Assembly (NCBI GenBank): GCA_001828855.1 | Contig: MHZT01000024.1 | Coordinates: 16,079 to 80,078, forward strand | DNA: 64,000 bases | Reading direction: 5' to 3' | Source: Rhodobacterales bacterium RIFCSPHIGHO2_02_FULL_62_130 | GTDB taxonomy: Bacteria > Pseudomonadota > Alphaproteobacteria > Rhodobacterales > Rhodobacteraceae | Part shown: positions 62,029-64,000 of the stretch, in pieces | How the letters are laid out: the number at the start of each line of letters is the position of its first letter | Numbering within the stretch: the first letter of the stretch is position 1 | Translations under genes and position numbers: made by a program | Notes under the pieces: model-generated | The model's database searches: none | What the model was told of the DNA's origin: nothing | What the model saw: the letters and a program-made list of their open reading frames with translations, nothing else

Positions 62029-62793
62029 ATGCAAGTCATTACCATCGCCCAGACCAAGGGCGGCAGCGGCAAGACCACAACCGCCATGCTCTTGGGCTCG
62101 GCGGCGCTTGATGCCGGACGGCGCGTCACGCTGATTGATGGCGATGTGAACGCCCAGCTCGGTCGCTGGCGCGACAGCTTCGAACTGGCAGCCTGGGAGG
62201 CCGTCAAGAAGCCTGCCTGGCCCGAGGCCCTGTCCATCATGTCTCCGCCTGAGACGGTCGAAGGGCTGCTGTCTCTCCTCGAAGAAGAAGAGGCGCGGGG
62301 CGTTGATCTCGTCGTCATCGACACGCGACCCGGCACCCATACCGACACTGAAGACTTCTGCCTGATCTCGGATCTGGTGCTGATCCCGGCGCGACCCGTC
62401 TTTGCCGAATGGGAGATGACCCATCGCGCTGTCCTCTGGATGGACGATCTGCGGGCCTCGATCGCCGAAGGAGAACGCTTTCCGGCGGTACGAGTTCTGG
62501 TGATGGATGCAGGACCGAAGATCATCGACGCCGCCACACGGGAAGGGGGCCTCAGCCTCCTGCCCAAGCGTGATCAGGATGTCCTGATGGAGATCCTGCG
62601 GCTCGACCATCTCGATGTGATCGTTCCGCATTCGAAGATCCTCGAACAGATGGGCTTCCACGGACCTCTTGGACCGGCAGCGGCAGCAAATGCCCGCGCG
62701 CCAGGTGGCAGGCTGGTCGCGGATGCGATCACCCGCCAACTCGAGGTGGCGCGGTTGATTCTTGCTGGGGTTGACGAGGTGGTTCTCGATTGA
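62029..62793 (+). CDS. virC1: VirC1-like ParA-family ATPase
   Basis: This 254-residue ParA-type ATPase has the deviant Walker A KGGSGKTTTAMLLG at the N-terminus, the A' motif LIDGDVNAQLGRW and VVIDTRPGTHTD. In Agrobacterium, VirC1 binds overdrive DNA beside the T-DNA border and places the relaxosome at the cell pole. It overlaps the following VirC2-like gene by ATGA. An AAGGG site precedes its ATG. The presence of overdrive-like 8-base repeats just upstream fits this identity. Confidence 0.85.
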   Translation: MQVITIAQTKGGSGKTTTAMLLGSAALDAGRRVTLIDGDVNAQLGRWRDSFELAAWEAVKKPAWPEALSIMSPPETVEGLLSLLEEEEARGVDLVVIDTRPGTHTDTEDFCLISDLVLIPARPVFAEWEMTHRAVLWMDDLRASIAEGERFPAVRVLVMDAGPKIIDAATREGGLSLLPKRDQDVLMEILRLDHLDVIVPHSKILEQMGFHGPLGPAAAANARAPGGRLVADAITRQLEVARLILAGVDEVVLD

Positions 62794-63446
62794 GCCGTTT
62801 CCGCATTCCACCCCGTATCGCCCCGTCGCCTGCAGCCGAGGAGCCCGGGCAGCAAAACGCTGCGGCCCGGCTTCGTTCGTCCCGCGAGGCGCAGTCGCGC
62901 CTTCTGGCGGAACGTCGCGGCAATACCGCAGAGGAAGGCGAAGAGCGCGAGCGTCTCGACCCAAGTCCGACCGCCGGTTCAGCGGAGGCGGCAGGAAATC
63001 CCGAGAAGAGGGAAAGGGAGGATCGGTCGCTATCAGACCTGCCGAAGGGCCTGGCTGCTGCCAAAGGCAAGAAGGTGAAGCTGGTTCTGCTTTACCGCTT
63101 GCCACTGAAGCTTGAGCCAGACCTGGCCGACATTGCCGCGCGGGATGGGGTCACGATGGAATACGTTCTGGGCGCTCTTGCACGAGAGGGCCGCGAGCGG
63201 CTGAGAACGTTGGCCGGAGAGGCGGATGTCAGGCCCCTGACTGAGGAGGCTGTAGGCTTTGAGCAGTTGACGGAGGGCGTCAAGGTCATCGGCAATCCGA
63301 TGACGGTTTATGTTCGCCCCGAAGCGCTGGAGGCCATGCATCGCGCGGCGGGCGATCCCTGGTGCTCTCTGCCGCGCGCCACGGTCGTTGGTGGCTACTT
63401 CACGGCCATCGTGGCGCGCCTGATCAAGGCGCGCCGGGCCGGATAA
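62790..63446 (+). CDS. virC2: VirC2-like DNA-binding protein
   Basis: This 218-residue protein has a charged, poorly ordered N-terminal 90 residues, then a helical DNA-binding half (KKVKLVLLYRLPLKLEPDLA, DIAARDGVTMEYVLGALARE) that I take to be the VirC2 ribbon-helix-helix fold, and a terminal MTVYVRPEALEAMHRAAGD. It overlaps virC1 by ATGA, the same order as in Ti plasmids. It probably binds the DNA repeats upstream. Identity rests on context and general pattern. Confidence 0.7.
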   Translation: MSRFRIPPRIAPSPAAEEPGQQNAAARLRSSREAQSRLLAERRGNTAEEGEERERLDPSPTAGSAEAAGNPEKREREDRSLSDLPKGLAAAKGKKVKLVLLYRLPLKLEPDLADIAARDGVTMEYVLGALAREGRERLRTLAGEADVRPLTEEAVGFEQLTEGVKVIGNPMTVYVRPEALEAMHRAAGDPWCSLPRATVVGGYFTAIVARLIKARRAG

Positions 63447-63485
63447 ACCGCGATGATTCAGAGCAAGCTTTGGAAGCGCCCGACA

Positions 63486-63904
63486 TCACTCGCAGGCAAG
63501 GTCGGGCAGCGGTGCCGTCTCGAAGCTCAGGCTGTCTCGGGAAGAGACCACCGCGAACTCGCCGCCCCGGCGCAGGATTTCGATCATACTGGCCCATTCC
63601 ACTGCATCGGCCTTGGTCTGCGCGGCGCGGCCGTTCGCAAGGGCCAAGCGGGCCTGCTCGCCCGACTTGGCCAGAAACACCACCGTCGTGGGGGCCTTGT
63701 CCTTGGGCAGCGCCACGATTACCGCGCCATTTGGCGTCGGCCCAAAGACGCGATCCGGGTCGCAGACGATCCTGACAGAACCTTCACCTTGCGTGAGGCT
63801 CAGAACCGGCAGGCCACGTTCCGTCGTGGCCGTCCAACTGTCGAGCGCCAGAGCCGGACCAGAAACAGAAATCAACGCCAAAGCGCACAGAGCGGGAGAC
63901 AGAA
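63486..63904 (-). CDS. Secreted hypothetical protein with its start lost at an IS end
   Basis: The readable frame from 63881 (TTG) gives 131 residues, beginning within a signal peptide (LISVSGPALALDSW). The frame continues upstream without a start to 63904 (LSPALCALALISVSGPALAL) and then runs into sequence of an IS3-like element. The mature part is GEGSVRIVCDPDRVFGPTP, KSGEQARLALANGRAA, and a terminal LACE. The 5' end was probably removed by the IS insertion, with the TTG offering a rescue start. It is convergent with virC2. Function unknown. Confidence 0.5.
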
Positions 63905-64000
63905 TGGACTGCCCCCATTGAGTGGTCCGGTTTGAATGTTAGTGCATGGTGGGCCTCGGGTCCATCGGGACGGTGGTTTCCGGCGCTGGAGGACGGTATC
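63905..64000. mobile_element. End of an IS3-like insertion sequence (continues beyond the window)
   Basis: The segment starts TGGACTGCCCCCATTGAG, a likely terminal inverted repeat with TG at the edge, followed by the stop codon of a transposase on the minus strand. The other end is outside the window. Confidence 0.55.
63939..64000 (-). CDS. IS3-type transposase, C-terminal end only
   Basis: The last 20 codons are in the window: YRPPAPETTVPMDPRPTMH and a stop at 63939-63941. Such a GYRPPAPE(x)xVP ending is typical of the OrfB/rve transposases of IS3 relatives. The rest lies past base 64000. It is adjacent to the likely terminal repeat at 63905. Confidence 0.6.
   Translation of the reverse strand, partial: YRPPAPETTVPMDPRPTMH

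Noticed and set aside
61810..63105. 431-codon minus-strand frame over virC1/virC2
   Set aside because: Antisense to ParA-type virC1, with no family pattern.

Overview
The window looks like a metal-resistance and conjugation region of an alphaproteobacterium, most likely a Rhodobacterales-type bacterium. The DNA is GC-rich, the genes are tightly packed with many ATGA overlaps, arsenite oxidation is of the aioXSRBA type, and the type IV secretion genes follow the VirB/VirD4 plan. The window could be part of a large plasmid or of an integrative conjugative element. No rRNA, tRNA, CRISPR array or recognised replication initiator was seen.

Layout. (1) 1-6.1 kb: a Cus/Czc-type RND heavy-metal pump (YtkA-like protein, CusB, CusA), then a divergent MerF-like transporter / MerR regulator pair with YnfA. 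(2) 6.2-25.6 kb: an arsenic island. It holds aioX-aioS-aioR-aioB-aioA plus a DUF2478 gene (arsenite sensing and oxidation), arsR-acr3-arsH, a TauE permease, the operon arsR-permease-thioredoxin-OsmC-CDF, an ArsR::ArsC fusion with arsenate-type GAPDH and ArsJ (arsenate efflux as 1-arseno-3-phosphoglycerate), and an arsR-flavoprotein-MFS operon whose flavoprotein has a cysteine-rich tail. Remnants of a second arsH and a second osmC lie at 16.42-16.59 kb. (3) 25.6-28.0 kb: a SulP transporter and a universal stress protein. (4) 28.2-41.9 kb: a VirB-type T4SS operon (B1, B2, B3, B4, lipoprotein, B1-like/B5-leader hybrid, B5, unknown, B6, B8, B9, B10, B11). (5) 41.9-56.8 kb: a copper island inserted between the converging 3' ends of virB11 and virD4. 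It contains a Cu-ATPase, two multicopper oxidases, TolC, CusF, a cupredoxin, a cytochrome c, several small secreted His/Cys proteins and a dead MBL-fold gene. (6) 56.8-63.4 kb: virD4, relaxase and mobC on the minus strand, then a 0.9 kb non-coding DNA-processing region, then virC1-virC2 on the plus strand. (7) 63.5-64.0 kb: a secreted hypothetical protein apparently truncated by the end of an IS3-like element.

How it fits together. The island oxidises As(III) in the periplasm, pumps As(III) out through Acr3, reduces or conjugates As(V) for export, and handles other thiophilic metals through RND, CDF, MerF and P-type pumps. The copper island oxidises and sequesters Cu in the periplasm and exports it. 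The T4SS plus relaxase would move the whole set. The observations I rate highest are an 8-bp-period repeat array beside virC1-virC2 that resembles an overdrive / T-DNA transfer stimulator, a three-tier nested inverted repeat next to mobC, an AioR whose AAA+ domain has lost its sigma-54 machinery, a Cys-tailed flavoprotein/MFS arsenic-type operon with duplicated operator sequences, and related small secreted CxxC proteins of the copper island with FNR/CRP-type boxes upstream.
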